From: Pontimonas salivibrio
Lineage (GTDB): Bacteria; Actinomycetota; Actinomycetes; Actinomycetales; Microbacteriaceae
Length of the DNA stretch: 64,000 nucleotides
Assembly: GCF_002950575.1 (NCBI RefSeq)
Contig: NZ_CP026923.1
Location: 1,240,001 to 1,304,000, forward strand
Direction: 5' to 3'
The position numbers and the translations under genes are program-made. Of the stretch, positions 17,796-25,263 are shown in pieces. Each line of letters begins with the position of its first letter. Positions within the stretch are counted from its first letter, which is position 1. Below the pieces are notes generated by a model. That model ran no database searches. It saw nothing but the letters and a program-made list of their open reading frames with translations, and was not told the origin of the DNA.

Positions 17796-17962
17796 TCACA
17801 ATAAGCGCCAACCCCGGGTTATGGATCAACCGTGGCGCCATCGTGTGGTGTACGGAGTTCCAATCGCCCCGCGGTAGCTGGCGTTTTCGGAAGCCAAAAG
17901 TGGGTGTTTACGAAATGTGAACCCGGGCCCATTTAGTGTCCAAACAATCTGTGCGGCGGGTC
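17796..17962 (+). other. Intergenic remnant before IS-A, possibly the middle of a decayed sugar kinase
   Basis: No intact gene. Plus-strand codons 17822-17917 read NRGAIVWCTEFQSPRG and then WRFRKPKVGV before a TGA. This vaguely resembles the stretch before the GAGD motif in ribokinases. A kinase C-terminal remnant lies beside the other IS-A copy (23494-23654), and the inversion inferred from the split gene (19235/26288) would bring the two pieces onto the same side. The similarity is weak and could be chance. Confidence 0.2.
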
Positions 17963-17995
17963 GGGCCTGGTGCACGTTTTGGTGACATGTAGGGT

Positions 17996-18871
17996 TTAGG
18001 CTGCGTGGCCTGTTTCAGTGGTCATTTTTGCTTCGTATTCGATGGGTGTCAATCGCCCTAACCGGTCTTGTCGCCGGCGGCGGTGGTATTTCGTTTCTAT
18101 CCAGGTGACGATTGCTTGCCGCAGTTGGTCACGGGTGTCCCAGGTTCGCCGGTCGAGGACGTTTCCTTGGAGGAGGGAATGGAATGATTCCATCGCGGCG
18201 TTATCCGCCGCGGATGCGACTCGACCCATGGACAAGATCAGTCCATGCCGGGTGAGGACCTCCTGGAATGCCCTCGAGCGAAACTGGGATCCTCGGTCGG
18301 CGTGAACAACACACCCGGTGACATCACGACGTCTGGCGACCGCGTTGGTGATGGCAGAGGTGACGAGTGTTGCTGTCATCCTCTCGGAGATGGAATAGCC
18401 CACAATGCGGTTCGAGAACACGTCTTTCACCCCGCAGGCATACAGCGTTCCCTCGCGCGTTTTATGTTCAGTGATATCGGTGAGCCATAACTGGTTGGGC
18501 CCATCAGCGGTGAAGTCACGTTTCACCAGGTCGTCAGCAACAGCAGGGCCAGGCGTCTTGCCCGACCCACGCTGTTTCCTGCCGATTACTGAACGAATGC
18601 GTTGCCAGGAGGCCAACTGCCACGCTGTTCGACGACTCATCGACCAGCCACCCTGTTCTGCTTCATCACGCAGCAGCCGATACCCGTATTCAGGGTCAGC
18701 CCGGTTGGCATCCACCAAAGCGTTGAGCTGATGCGCTTGCGCCCACGCCCGATCAGACACTGGAGTGTCTAACCACTGGTAATAGGGTTGCCTGGCCATT
18801 TTCAACACCCGACACGTCACCGTCACAGGGACACCCTCCACGGCTAGCTCACGAACGAGCGGGTACATCAT
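17996..18871 (-). CDS. IS-A transposase OrfB (DDE integrase domain), copy 1
   Basis: 291 aa. N-terminal HTH_21-like segment, then the IS3-type rve domain: first Asp in NQLWLTDITEH, second in VVHADRGSQF, Glu in NAAMESFHSLL, with C-terminal RRRRQDRLGRLTPIEYE. The ATG overlaps the orfA stop; orfB is in the -1 frame relative to orfA with a C CCA AAA heptamer just before, so production as an OrfAB fusion by -1 frameshifting is likely (known for IS3). Protein identical to the copy at 25264-26139, with a few silent nucleotide differences. Looks intact. Confidence 0.95.
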   Translation of the reverse strand: MMYPLVRELAVEGVPVTVTCRVLKMARQPYYQWLDTPVSDRAWAQAHQLNALVDANRADPEYGYRLLRDEAEQGGWSMSRRTAWQLASWQRIRSVIGRKQRGSGKTPGPAVADDLVKRDFTADGPNQLWLTDITEHKTREGTLYACGVKDVFSNRIVGYSISERMTATLVTSAITNAVARRRDVTGCVVHADRGSQFRSRAFQEVLTRHGLILSMGRVASAADNAAMESFHSLLQGNVLDRRTWDTRDQLRQAIVTWIETKYHRRRRQDRLGRLTPIEYEAKMTTETGHAA

Positions 18872-19164
18872 TTTGGGGAACCACCCAATTTCAGATTCGC
18901 TTGCGACAAATACGCTGCCGCGCGACGCAACACCTCGTTTTCCTGCTCCAACAGGCGAGTGCGGCGACGCAACTGCCGCAACTCCTCCACCTGGTCCTTG
19001 GTCACACCATCACGGGACCCGTTTTCCACCTCGTCAGCCTTCAACCAGTTCGATAACGTCGCCGGGGAAATACCGAAATCCTCAGCGATTTTCTTCCTCG
19101 GCTCACGACTACTACGCGCAATTTCCACCACGTCACGGCGGAACTCTTCAGGGAACGCTTTCAT
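18868..19164 (-). CDS. IS-A transposase OrfA (HTH/leucine zipper), copy 1
   Basis: 98 aa from the ATG at 19164, which has GGAAGGA in front; the frame is open a little further upstream to 19200. HTH_Tnp_1 type: FPEEFRRDVVEIARSS, KKIAEDFGISPATLSNWLKA, then a coiled-coil zipper VEELRQLRRRTRLLEQENEV. It binds the terminal repeats and dimerises with OrfB or OrfAB. It ends with a slippery CCCAAAA immediately before its TGA, overlapping the OrfB start. The same gene is broken in copy 2 by IS-B. Confidence 0.93.
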   Translation of the reverse strand: MKAFPEEFRRDVVEIARSSREPRKKIAEDFGISPATLSNWLKADEVENGSRDGVTKDQVEELRQLRRRTRLLEQENEVLRRAAAYLSQANLKLGGSPK

Positions 19165-19234
19165 AGCAACATCCTTCCAGGAACACCCCACGGTGTTCAC
19201 ATGTCAGATGTCACCAAAACGTTCACCACCCCCA

Positions 19235-19672
19235 TCAGCGGAAACTGAGTTTCTTCTCAGCGAATCAAAGCTTGCTGACTTAGAGGACGAGGAGCGGGAC
19301 AACGCGGCTCGACTCTTAGATATCCCCGCAGAGCAGGGAGACGCTTGGGCTCTTTGCACAAATGTGATTAACGACGAATTGTTTGGCAGTGGAGCGACGG
19401 CTGCCGATGAGGCGGGATGTGAAGAGTGGCGACAGCTTCAAGACAAAAAGGAGACACTCACGGTTCGACAAGACGAACTCCCGGCAGAAATTAAATCGGC
19501 GAGGGACCTTAGAAATACAGCGCAGGTGAAAGCCCTTTCGGCAGACAGAGCCTTTGATGCTTCGATTTCTTTTGGGTTTGCAGGGGTCGCTGTTTCGGGA
19601 GTAATCGCGGTGACTCTATGGATTATCGGGCTCCAGCAAACAAGGCATGGTCAGGCCAGTCAATCAAAGTGA
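19235..19672 (+). pseudogene. 3' part of a split two-helix membrane protein gene
   Basis: The frame enters directly from the end of IS-A, so the native start is missing. About 145 codons remain: acidic, coiled-coil-prone (KLADLEDEERDNAARLLDIP; RQDELPAEIKSARDLRNTAQ) and ending with one transmembrane helix (FGFAGVAVSGVIAVTLWIIG). The missing first 38 codons are found at 26175-26288 on the minus strand, beside IS-A copy 2. Joining them across the 3-bp duplication restores an uninterrupted frame (...EAAT-SAETEFLL...) of 183 codons with a helix at each end. I do not recognise the family. Confidence 0.8.
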
Positions 19673-19692
19673 AGAAAGTTATGAGGTAAGAG

Positions 19693-19992
19693 ATGGCACT
19701 CAACACCGGGACCAAGGCCCTCTGGGCTATTGGAAGCGTCTTTTTTGGACTTGGGCTATTCGTATGGCTCTGGGCACGAGGGAGGGTTGACTCACTGGGT
19801 TTTGCTAATGAGTTGTCTCTAGAGTTTGGTTTGGGGGGCGATGGCGAATACCTCGATGCTCTGAATCTTTTGGCTATTTCGGGGATCGTGATGGATTTCG
19901 GTGCCTTCGTTTTACTTGTTGCATTGGCGGTGTCTGCGATTGGAGAATTCGTGTTGCGGGCGGGGAGAGTCAATGAAAAAGATGAGCAGTAA
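19693..19992 (+). CDS. Small two-helix membrane protein of unknown function
   Basis: 99 aa with a GAGGTAAG ribosome site 3 nt before the ATG. Two hydrophobic helices are visible: ALWAIGSVFFGLGLFVWLWA (about 9-28) and LLAISGIVMDFGAFVLLVAL (about 59-78), with a short Gly/Asp-rich loop between them. The 3' end overlaps the start of the lipoprotein gene at 19973 by 20 nt. It belongs to a run of small envelope genes (19.2-23.0 kb) that appear to be co-transcribed. No family recognised. Confidence 0.65.
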   Translation: MALNTGTKALWAIGSVFFGLGLFVWLWARGRVDSLGFANELSLEFGLGGDGEYLDALNLLAISGIVMDFGAFVLLVALAVSAIGEFVLRAGRVNEKDEQ

Positions 19993-20419
19993 GTTTCGGA
20001 GGCATCAATTTACCCTTGCAACAACTTTGACGGGGAGCCTTGCCCTTGGAGCTTGCGCTGCCCCCGAAGCAGTCAGTGCCTGCGAAAGGCTGGACACGTA
20101 TCTGGGTGAAATGTCTACCGTGATGAGTGGATGGAACGATTTGACCGATTGGTCTGAATTGGTGAAGAGGCAAGAATCGGCCTAGGACCAGCTGATTGGC
20201 AATGATTTGCCCGATGCTCGCACCTCCGAAACTGCAAACCTAATTGAGTACTTGGTCTTCGTCGATGAAACTGTTTTGGGAAGTGCTGAGGCGGGGTTTT
20301 CGGCAGATAGGTCCATCGAAGCACGAAAGCTTCACTTGGAAAATGCACGGGACTTCCTAGAGAGTCGCCCGGATGCTGTTGTTAAGGCAAAGGTCGCCTG
20401 CAGGGAGCTTGCTAGGTAA
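19973..20419 (+). pseudogene. Lipoprotein gene with an in-frame amber stop
   Basis: Starts at the ATG at 19973 with MKKMSSKFRRHQF, a hydrophobic segment and a lipobox LALGAC (lipidated Cys near residue 28), so a secreted lipoprotein. A TAG at 20183-20185 ends the first part after 70 codons, but the same frame stays open and protein-like (LPDARTSETANLIEYLVFVD; ARDFLESRPDAVVKAKVACR) until 20419. The full product would be 148 codons. A nonsense mutation in a once-functional gene is the simplest reading; readthrough is possible but has no support. Function unknown. Confidence 0.7.
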
Positions 20420-20581
20420 CTGGCTTGTCTATCCCCGCGTCCCCATGCCGATGACGGTTGCGCCCTGTGACGTGCCCCCACTCTTTTCGCTCCGAAAAAT
20501 GTGAGAGTCATTCTGCGGCTCGAGGGTTCTGGGAGTCGCGTCCTGGCCCCGGGCTGAATCTTGACATGAGAAGATTCGTTT

Positions 20582-21169
20582 GTGGATATTCCTTCGCTCT
20601 TTCTCATGGTGGCAATCATCGGGATTTTTATTTTCCTCGTTGTGCTCGCCTTCGGCCCTAAAGGACAAGAAAAAGAACAAAGGCGTCGGGAAGCGCGTGT
20701 TGAAAAGAGGAAGCTCCTCAGGGCGCAGGGCGTGGAGTTTGCTACTTCATCGACGAAGGGCACGAACATGGTGCTCTTCGTGATTCTTTTTTCAATCGTC
20801 GCCATCGCAATTTCTGTCACAGCATTTAGCTTCTACTCTTACGTCTCGGTTGTAATTACAGTTCTAGTGGCCGGTGTGTTGGGATTAATCCTCGCGGTGC
20901 TCTCGGCAATGGTTGCGGATATGGCCGAGTTGTCGAACCGGAGCTGGCTGTCTTTTTTCTGGCTGTCTTTGCTGATAAGTCCTCTTGTCACGTGGCTCGT
21001 TGTCGCGGCGCTGAAGCCGGCATCAACTCCCAATCAGATCGGCCAATCCGCAGGCCCAAACCAATCGCCGCTTGAACAAATCGAGAAGCTTGGCTCTTTT
21101 TTGCGAGAGGGTTTAATTAGCCAAGAGGAATTCGACAAGAAAAAAGCGAGTCTTCTTGATGAAATCTGA
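20582..21169 (+). CDS. Membrane protein with C-terminal SHOCT domain
   Basis: 195 aa from a GTG. An N-terminal helix (LFLMVAIIGIFIFLVVLAFG), a basic Arg/Lys/Glu-rich cytoplasmic linker (KEQRRREARVEKRKLLRAQG), three more helices between about residues 60 and 145, then a linker and a SHOCT motif (IEKLGSFLREGLISQEEFDK, KKASLLDEI). SHOCT is a short oligomerisation or membrane-associated helix pair common at the ends of bacterial envelope proteins. A second, broken SHOCT gene lies at 23080-23353. The role is unknown. Confidence 0.75.
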   Translation: MDIPSLFLMVAIIGIFIFLVVLAFGPKGQEKEQRRREARVEKRKLLRAQGVEFATSSTKGTNMVLFVILFSIVAIAISVTAFSFYSYVSVVITVLVAGVLGLILAVLSAMVADMAELSNRSWLSFFWLSLLISPLVTWLVVAALKPASTPNQIGQSAGPNQSPLEQIEKLGSFLREGLISQEEFDKKKASLLDEI

Positions 21170-21227
21170 TTCGCGAGAGCATCTGATTTTTTGACATAAC
21201 CTCGCCTTTGCTGCTTGGGTAAAGGGT

Positions 21228-21869
21228 ATGGGGTCAAGGCTTATCGGGGTTATGGTCTTGGTTGCATTGTTGCCTGCCTGCTCCACGGGCACGACTACCA
21301 TCGTTCCAGACGTGGATTCTTCGGTTGAAGGTGACCAGCAAGTTGACGAGGCAGCCCAATCTGCGGACGAGTTACCCGCTGACAAGCTGGAAGCCCGCTC
21401 AGACTCAGTGGAAACGGCAGAAGAGTTGGGCTCCAGAGAAAATCCGCTCCCGATAGGTACTGCTGTGGTCCTCGATGATGGGATGGGTGGTGTTTGGGAG
21501 GTCACTCTTCTTGCGCCGGACCTTGAAGCTAACGAAGTTGTGCTTGCGGAAAACATGTTTAACGAAGACCCGCCGGAGGGCTTCCAGTACTCGCTCCTAC
21601 CGGTTGTAGCAAAGTACCTCGGCGAAGAAACAGGGACTGCCGCATGGGACCTTGACTTCGCCTACGTTTCAGCTGCCGGCACCACTCATAAGCCCTTTGA
21701 TGTTTCGGTTGTCATTCCGGACGACCTAGGCAGTCTGAATGAGTTGTACAACGGTGGTGTCGCGGAGGGAAATATCGCAATTGCGATTCCCTCAGAGGCC
21801 CCAAAACAAGGAACTTGGCGGATAGGCACCTCATGGGGAGATGCTGCCGTTTTTTTTGCCGCGCAGTAA
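21228..21869 (+). CDS. Secreted lipoprotein with DUF4352-like beta domain
   Basis: 213 aa. Signal peptide MGSRLIGVMVLVALLPAC with lipobox LPAC (Cys18), then an acidic low-complexity linker to about residue 70. The globular part begins SRENPLPIGTAVVLDDGMGG and continues WEVTLLAPDL...FQYSLLPVVAKYLGEETGTA, the pattern of actinobacterial DUF4352/telokin-like Ig-fold lipoproteins. Anchored outside the membrane. Followed after 15 nt by another lipoprotein; the two may be co-expressed. No enzymatic motif is seen. Confidence 0.75.
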   Translation: MGSRLIGVMVLVALLPACSTGTTTIVPDVDSSVEGDQQVDEAAQSADELPADKLEARSDSVETAEELGSRENPLPIGTAVVLDDGMGGVWEVTLLAPDLEANEVVLAENMFNEDPPEGFQYSLLPVVAKYLGEETGTAAWDLDFAYVSAAGTTHKPFDVSVVIPDDLGSLNELYNGGVAEGNIAIAIPSEAPKQGTWRIGTSWGDAAVFFAAQ

Positions 21870-21884
21870 GAAAGGTGCCAACTA

Positions 21885-22529
21885 ATGACAAAGACATTTC
21901 CCCTTACGGCCCTTGTTGGAGTGTTTGTGCTGATAGTCGTGGGATGTACCACCCAAGAAGACCCCGCGCCTAGGACCAAAATGGCGGTCGAAGAGTCTCA
22001 GGACAACCAAGGAGAGGCTGAAGCGGACACGGGAGAGGCTGAAGGCGATAAATCGATTGGAGTCGATGAAGGTTTGCTAACTGTCGACGTCACGATTCCC
22101 GCCGAGTTCTACGAAGGTATCTCGGAGGAGGAGATCGCACAAAGCGTCGAGGAGGAGGGTTACACCGACTTCGTAATGAACCCTGATGGCAGCGTAACAT
22201 TCACGATGCCCAAGGCGGTCTGGGATGAAGCTCTTCGGGAAATGAAGGCAGACCTCGACGCGTCGATTCAAGAAATCGCCAACGAATATCCTGAAATGCT
22301 CAAGTCCGTCACTTATGACAATGACGTCACTGAATTCGAGCTTGTAGTTGACCGCGCCGCTTACGAGTCAAACTCAGAAGCGCAGTGGCTCGGTTTTGGC
22401 CTCAACTTTCAGGCTCAGTTCTACCAAATGTTTGCTGGGGTGCCAGCTGACGAAAGAGGTGGGTCTGTTCAGTTCATCGACGAAGCAACTGGCGAAGTAT
22501 TCGATAGCCAAGAGTGGCCAGTCAACTGA
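21885..22529 (+). CDS. Secreted lipoprotein of unknown function
   Basis: 214 aa. Signal peptide and lipobox at MTKTFPLTALVGVFVLIVVG followed by the lipidated Cys21, then a Glu-rich linker and a compact domain (LLTVDVTIPAEFYEGISEEE; PDGSVTFTMPKAVWDEALRE; YDNDVTEFELVVDRAAYESN). The mix of beta strands and an amphipathic helix resembles small actinobacterial lipoproteins annotated only as hypothetical. It sits 15 nt after the preceding lipoprotein and 43 nt before the next membrane gene. Confidence 0.7.
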   Translation: MTKTFPLTALVGVFVLIVVGCTTQEDPAPRTKMAVEESQDNQGEAEADTGEAEGDKSIGVDEGLLTVDVTIPAEFYEGISEEEIAQSVEEEGYTDFVMNPDGSVTFTMPKAVWDEALREMKADLDASIQEIANEYPEMLKSVTYDNDVTEFELVVDRAAYESNSEAQWLGFGLNFQAQFYQMFAGVPADERGGSVQFIDEATGEVFDSQEWPVN

Positions 22530-22572
22530 ATGACAAATCGCGTGGATTCTAAGAACCCAAGGGAGACATCTT

Positions 22573-23031
22573 GTGTCTGAGGGCGAGCACGACGAGCTCG
22601 TTAGCTTGCTTAAAGAGCAGATAAGAGCCACGAATAGAGCGAATCACGCGGTGAGGGCGATAGTTATTCCCTCCACCCTGATACTGATTTTCGCTCTCCT
22701 GTCAATCCCCTTTGTCTTGTTGGGTTTTGCCTTCGGCGCGGGGTTTCTTGTAGTTGCGGGAATCCTCTTAGTTATCGGAGCTGTTCTCGCGATTATTAGC
22801 CAAATCAGGGAGTCCGACCTGTCGGAAGTTCCAGATGATTTGGTCTCCGCCCTGAATTCCGCGACCAGGCCCAGAATGTTGCAGAATCGTTCCGCCGAAG
22901 ACGAAAGAACGGGCAATCAAGAGGAGCAGTCCAGTAAAAAAACTGATTATGCTGGCGAGGCCGCTTGTCCTGATGAGCAGAAAACTCCCGAGGAGCGTGA
23001 CCACTATCGTCGGTTGTATGGGTTGGAGTGA
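22573..23031 (+). CDS. Small membrane protein of unknown function
   Basis: 152 aa from a GTG preceded by AAGGGAGA. An N-terminal amphipathic segment (HDELVSLLKEQIRATNRANH) is followed by a helical hairpin (IVIPSTLILIFALLSIPFVL and GFLVVAGILLVIGAVLAIIS) and a hydrophilic, charged tail ending EERDHYRRLYGLE. Last intact gene of the small-envelope-protein run. Convergent with the decayed SHOCT gene at 23080-23353. Family not recognised. Confidence 0.65.
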   Translation: MSEGEHDELVSLLKEQIRATNRANHAVRAIVIPSTLILIFALLSIPFVLLGFAFGAGFLVVAGILLVIGAVLAIISQIRESDLSEVPDDLVSALNSATRPRMLQNRSAEDERTGNQEEQSSKKTDYAGEAACPDEQKTPEERDHYRRLYGLE

Positions 23032-23079
23032 GAAGTGTATTTGATTCTGGGTGCCACCCAACGTGCCGGCGGCGGCCCG

Positions 23080-23353
23080 CTAATTCCAGTCGAGTAGCCG
23101 CTTCTTGGCGATTGCACACTATTCGACGGTGATGGCGCCTGTCGCGTGAAGCTGGGCCAAACGCTCGATTTCACCTGCCTGCGAAACAGGACCGTCTTCG
23201 GAAGCATATTGCTTCGACGGAGAGATTGCCGCTACGACGATTGCCATGATTAGCGGATTGAGTAATATCGAAAGCCAAAAGGACTTTGCCTACGAACCAG
23301 AGGAATGCACCAATTATTACGATTAGTGCACCGAGTGCGATGAGGTTTTCCAT
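23080..23353 (-). pseudogene. Decayed small membrane protein with SHOCT tail
   Basis: Reads MENLIALGALIVIIGAFLWF... as a good membrane helix from the ATG at 23353. The frame then shifts near 23256; in the new frame it continues LLNPLIMAIVVAAISPSKQY...EIERLAQLHATGAITVE, a SHOCT-like motif. A TAG at 23119-23121 interrupts the motif, yet the codons beyond it still read AIAKKRLLDW before the real end at 23080. So there is at least one frameshift and one nonsense change. It is related in layout to the intact SHOCT protein at 20582-21169, though not obviously a copy of it. Confidence 0.6.
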
Positions 23354-23493
23354 GCCTACAGCCTTACAGTCACCTCAGACATAGTGCGCCATTGGTTACG
23401 TTTGCTGAGGCGGGGTGGCTTCTTACCAACTCTCACCCGTCAAGCGTCGAGGTGAGATGAGCGCTCCGTGCACTAACTGATTGTGGTGAAACG

Positions 23494-23654
23494 CTACGCG
23501 TCTTCCGCCGAAGGGTATGACGCATGGGCTCCGAGGCGCTGCACGCTCTCGGACGCGGCATGAACTCCAGCTCGAAGGGCTTGCTGCCACGAATGGCCAC
23601 CATTCACGGCCGAGACGAAGTACCCAACAAAGCAGTCGCCTGCCCCCACCGTGT
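23494..23654 (-). pseudogene. C-terminal remnant of a PfkB-family (ribokinase-type) kinase
   Basis: About 53 codons run out of the IS-A copy 2 boundary: TVGAGDCFVGYFVSAVNGGH, then SWQQALRAGVHAASESVQRL and GAHASYPSAEDA before the stop. TxGAGDxF is the PfkB signature 2 with the catalytic Asp. The order (GAGD, helix, ASESVQRLGAHASYPS) matches the ribokinase C-terminus. The N-terminal three-quarters are missing. Its remnant partner may be the weak stretch at 17822-17917. An intact ribokinase exists at 49744-50670 and is not the source copy by sequence. Confidence 0.75.
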
Positions 23655-23723
23655 GGGGGTGGTGAACGTTTTGGTGACATCTGACATGTGAACACCGTGG
23701 GGTGTTCCTGGAAGGATGTTGCT

Positions 23724-23963
23724 ATGAAAGCGTTCCCTGAAGAGTTCCGCCGTGACGTGGTGGAAATTGCGCGTAGTAGTCGTGAGCCGAGGAAGAAAAT
23801 CGCTGAGGATTTCGGTATTTCCCCGGCGACGTTATCGAACTGGTTGAAGGCTGACGAGGTGGAAAACGGGTCCCGTGATGGTGTGACCAAGGACCAGGTG
23901 GAGGAGTTGCGGCAGTTGCGTCGCCGCACTCGCCTGTTGGAGCAGGAAAACGAGGTGTTGTGA
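23724..23963 (+). pseudogene. IS-A orfA, copy 2, 5' part (disrupted by IS-B)
   Basis: Same start and sequence as orfA of copy 1 through LRRRTRLLEQENEVL. The frame then meets the first bases of IS-B, whose TGA terminates it at 23961-23963. The missing end (LRRAAAYLSQANLKLGGSPK) continues at 25204-25267 after IS-B. Copy 2 therefore cannot make OrfA or OrfAB and would depend on copy 1 for transposition. Confidence 0.9.
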
Positions 23964-24011
23964 CCTGCCCCCTGTTTTAGGTCCAGTCGCTTCGAGAGTC
24001 GTCACTGGTTT

Positions 24012-24812
24012 TTAGTGGGTGCATTGGCCAGCATAAATGCTCGGGGTTGAATAGCCGAGCGATGAGTGCGGCCGGATGGTGTTGTATTCCTCCTTCCAGA
24101 GCCCGATGATGCCTTTGGCGTGGTTGAGTGAGTAAAACTGGTTGACCCCGAGGCATTCGTCTCGGATTTTGCCGTTGAATGACTCGACGTATCCGTTTCG
24201 CCAGGGTTGCCCTGGCGGGATGAATACCCGGTCTGTTTCACTAGCCCACTCGGCCAAGGCTTTACTGACCAGCTCTGGCCCGTTATCCATCCGCAGTGCT
24301 TTTGGCATGCCCCGCTCCAACGCCAACACGTCGAGTTGTTCCGCTAGATCCAGCCCAGTGATGGAGTAGTCGACGAGGCCGCCCAAGCATTCTCTGGTGT
24401 GTTCATCAACGATGGAGAGAATCTTGATCGGTTTGCCTGTGATGGTTGAGTCGAACTGGAAGTCGACAGACCACACATCATTGGCTTTCTCAGCGACCAC
24501 TGCTGGGACGGTTGACACACCGATTCGTTTCCGGCGGCGTTTCACCACCACGCGGAGTCCTTCTTCAGCCCAGAGGCGTTGAATTTTCTTATGGTTCACC
24601 TGCCAACCGTCACGGCGGGCGTCAACATACGCCCGCCGATACCCCCACCGGGCATGACGGCGCGCATAGTCACGCAACCACGCCCGAAGGGCCCGATCTG
24701 GATCATCAGGGCGCTCACGTTGCAAGCGTCGGCGGAATGCAGACCGGGATAGCCCGACTAGTCGACAGGCGAGCCGCTCACTGATGTCAAAGACTGACAT
24801 CACATGAATCAC
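24012..24812 (-). CDS. IS-B transposase OrfB (DDE integrase domain)
   Basis: 266 aa from a GTG; the frame extends a little upstream toward orfA (SPTSRRRAV), consistent with an OrfAB frameshift product. HTH_21-type N-terminus (SERLACRLVGLSRSAFRRRL, RHARWGYRRAYVDAR), then the rve domain: first Asp in VWSVDFQFD, second in ALRMDNGPELVS, Glu in NGYVESFNGKIRDECL, ending TIRPHSSLGYSTP, the standard IS407/IS3 C-terminus. It appears intact, so IS-B is potentially active. Confidence 0.95.
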   Translation of the reverse strand: MIHVMSVFDISERLACRLVGLSRSAFRRRLQRERPDDPDRALRAWLRDYARRHARWGYRRAYVDARRDGWQVNHKKIQRLWAEEGLRVVVKRRRKRIGVSTVPAVVAEKANDVWSVDFQFDSTITGKPIKILSIVDEHTRECLGGLVDYSITGLDLAEQLDVLALERGMPKALRMDNGPELVSKALAEWASETDRVFIPPGQPWRNGYVESFNGKIRDECLGVNQFYSLNHAKGIIGLWKEEYNTIRPHSSLGYSTPSIYAGQCTH

Positions 24813-24835
24813 GGCCCGACGTCGACTGGTCGGGC

Positions 24836-25120
24836 TTAGAAGTGTCCCTCAGCCAACTCCTTGAGGACTGCTTTTTCGAGTTCTGCTTCAGCGAGCAGTT
24901 TCTTCAACTGCAAATTCTGCTTCTCCAACGCTTTGAGCTTCTTCGCGTCTTCTGCTTTCAAACCGCCGTAATGGTTTCGCCACCGGTAATACGTCGCCTC
25001 CGTGACATTCAGCTCTTTCAACACGGCAGCAACGTCACCGCCCTGGGCGAGGATGCGATCAGCGTCCTGGATTTTCCGAACGATTTGCTCCGGCGAATGC
25101 CGCTTCTTCCTTTTCGTCAT
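24836..25120 (-). CDS. IS-B transposase OrfA
   Basis: 94 aa from MTKRKKRHSPEQIVRKIQDA (start chosen because it opens the conserved IS407-group OrfA; the frame is open to 25171). It has the HTH segment VLKELNVTEATYYRWRNHYG and a leucine-rich coiled coil LKALEKQNLQLKKLLAEAEL. It acts with OrfB in end recognition and strand transfer. Confidence 0.93.
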   Translation of the reverse strand: MTKRKKRHSPEQIVRKIQDADRILAQGGDVAAVLKELNVTEATYYRWRNHYGGLKAEDAKKLKALEKQNLQLKKLLAEAELEKAVLKELAEGHF

Positions 25121-25263
25121 GATGTTCACAGTCTTTCTGCCAGCTGACGCTGGCCGCAAGACGACTCTCATAACTTTCGGACCTAAAAAATGGGGTCACG
25201 TCAGTTGCGTCGCGCGGCAGCGTATTTGTCGCAGGCCAACCTGAAATTGGGTGGTTCCCCAAA

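Larger units (their letters stand above)
17963..19233 (-). mobile_element. IS-A copy 1, IS3-family insertion sequence (1271 bp)
   Basis: Ends defined by comparison with the second copy. 26-bp imperfect terminal inverted repeats at 17963-17988 and 19208-19233 (23 of 26 match, sharing CACGTTTTGGTGACAT or AACGTTTTGGTGACAT inward). It carries orfA and orfB leftward. Immediate flanks GTC (left) and ATC (right) do not form a clean target duplication. Read together with copy 2, the right flank ATC pairs with the GAT at 26173, pointing to an inversion between the copies. Confidence 0.93.
23961..25203 (-). mobile_element. IS-B, IS3-family IS407-group insertion sequence (1243 bp)
   Basis: Starts TGACCTGCCCCCTGTTTTAG and ends (read inward) TGACGTGACCCCATTTTTTA, imperfect inverted repeats of about 24 bp that share the TGACCTG/CCCC layout of IS407-group elements. 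It is flanked by the 4-bp direct repeat GTTG at 23957-23960 and 25204-25207, the duplication size expected for that group. Removing IS-B and one GTTG restores IS-A orfA exactly. It carries its own orfA and orfB leftward. Confidence 0.95.

Noticed and set aside
23423-23929. Minus-strand open frame of 168 codons through the IS-A end
   Set aside because: It is antisense to IS-A orfA and in the wrong frame for the kinase remnant in the same place.
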